64,000 bases of DNA. It comes from an uncultured Bacteroidales bacterium. GTDB taxonomy: Bacteria; Bacteroidota; Bacteroidia; Bacteroidales; Marinilabiliaceae. The position numbers were made by a program, and so were the translations under genes. The first letter of the stretch is position 1; each line of letters opens with the position of its first letter. This document shows, piece after piece, positions 63,861 to 64,000 of the stretch. The notes under the pieces were generated by a model. That model was not told the origin of the DNA. It ran no database searches and saw nothing but the letters and a program-made list of their open reading frames with translations. The stretch spans positions 1 through 64,000 of the forward strand of contig CAKUVM010000001.1 in assembly GCA_934699135.1 (NCBI GenBank), written 5' to 3'.

Positions 63861-64000
63861 TTACAAAATCATCTTCTCAATGGGCATCACCAATATGCCC
63901 TCGGCGCCCAAGTGCTTGAGCTTGCCTATTATCTCCCAGAAGTGCTTCTCTTCAATGACTGACGCCACGGAGCTCCAGCCATCGGTCTCCAAGGCCGTGA
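63861..64000 (-). CDS. hisG: ATP phosphoribosyltransferase, C-terminal part (cut by window end)
   Basis: The last 46 residues of a frame entering from the right edge: TALETDGWSSVASVIEEK and HFWEIIGKLKHLGAEGILV followed by MPIEKMIL and a TAA stop. This matches the C-terminal regulatory domain of long-form HisG, which binds histidine for feedback control. The stop lies 13 bp before the HisD-HisC start, giving the order hisG-hisDC-hisB-birA. Confidence rests on the GAxGILVxPIEKM ending and position. Confidence 0.85.
   Translation of the reverse strand, partial: TALETDGWSSVASVIEEKHFWEIIGKLKHLGAEGILVMPIEKMIL

Overview
The window comes from a fairly G+C-rich member of the Bacteroidales (phylum Bacteroidota), most likely a gut or animal-associated relative of Muribaculaceae/Bacteroidaceae. 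Support for this: type IX secretion genes (gldJ, porV, porU), a GLPGLI-family protein, TonB-dependent receptors with CarboxypepD_reg-like N-termini, DUF4249 and DUF5683 proteins, a type B L31, and many upstream regions with the Bacteroidota-type -7 element TAnnTTTG, several with a TTG about 18-22 nt further upstream. The species cannot be named from sequence reading alone.

Layout. 0.1-10.2 kb: cell-envelope genes on the + strand: a small secreted protein, a GLPGLI protein with an outer-membrane receptor, then a tandemly duplicated beta-barrel gene (first copy frameshifted), a lipoprotein, a TonB-dependent receptor and a DUF4249 lipoprotein. 10.2-15.9 kb: ahcY, two OmpA-domain proteins, a divergent HxlR regulator/MBL-like pair with a perfect palindrome between them, and an A+T-rich orphan cytosine-5 methyltransferase with a short partner ORF. 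16.1-20.8 kb: arginine operon argR-GNAT-argG-argC-argD (read right to left). 21-24.2 kb: comB, a DUF5683 protein, parB, parA. 24.6-27.4 kb: rplM-rpsI-rpsB-tsf. 27.6-31.9 kb: HAD phosphatase, methyltransferase, a CAU-anticodon tRNA, lysA and aspartokinase. 32-43.5 kb: mtaB, rpmE2, the T9SS block gldJ-ispF-porV-porU, pdxJ, a CBS protein and a YfiH-family protein.

43.5-52.4 kb: an 11-gene, tightly overlapping + strand cluster of aryl polyene/flexirubin type. It has a tyrosine ammonia-lyase-like enzyme to make a coumarate starter, ketoreductase, two acyl carrier proteins, an LpxL-like acyltransferase, dehydratase, thioesterase, a ketosynthase with an extra degenerate ketosynthase-like domain, a second complete ketosynthase, a half-length ketosynthase-like protein and a polysaccharide deacetylase. 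No starter ligase, resorcinol-forming DarA/DarB or MMPL exporter lies beside it.

53.3-57.9 kb: an A+T-rich three-gene insert (MenD-like ThDP enzyme, SDR, Wzx-type flippase) abutting the 3' end of comM. A diverged 78-bp copy of the comM 3' end, still encoding its last residues and stop, lies at the far end of the insert. This is the clearest sign of horizontal gain in the window. 57.9-64 kb: comM, birA and part of a histidine operon (hisG partial, a HisD-HisC fusion, bifunctional hisB).

Coding potential is dense. Long open frames antisense to G+C-rich genes were treated as shadows. All homology statements rest on recognised motifs and remembered family features, not on searches.
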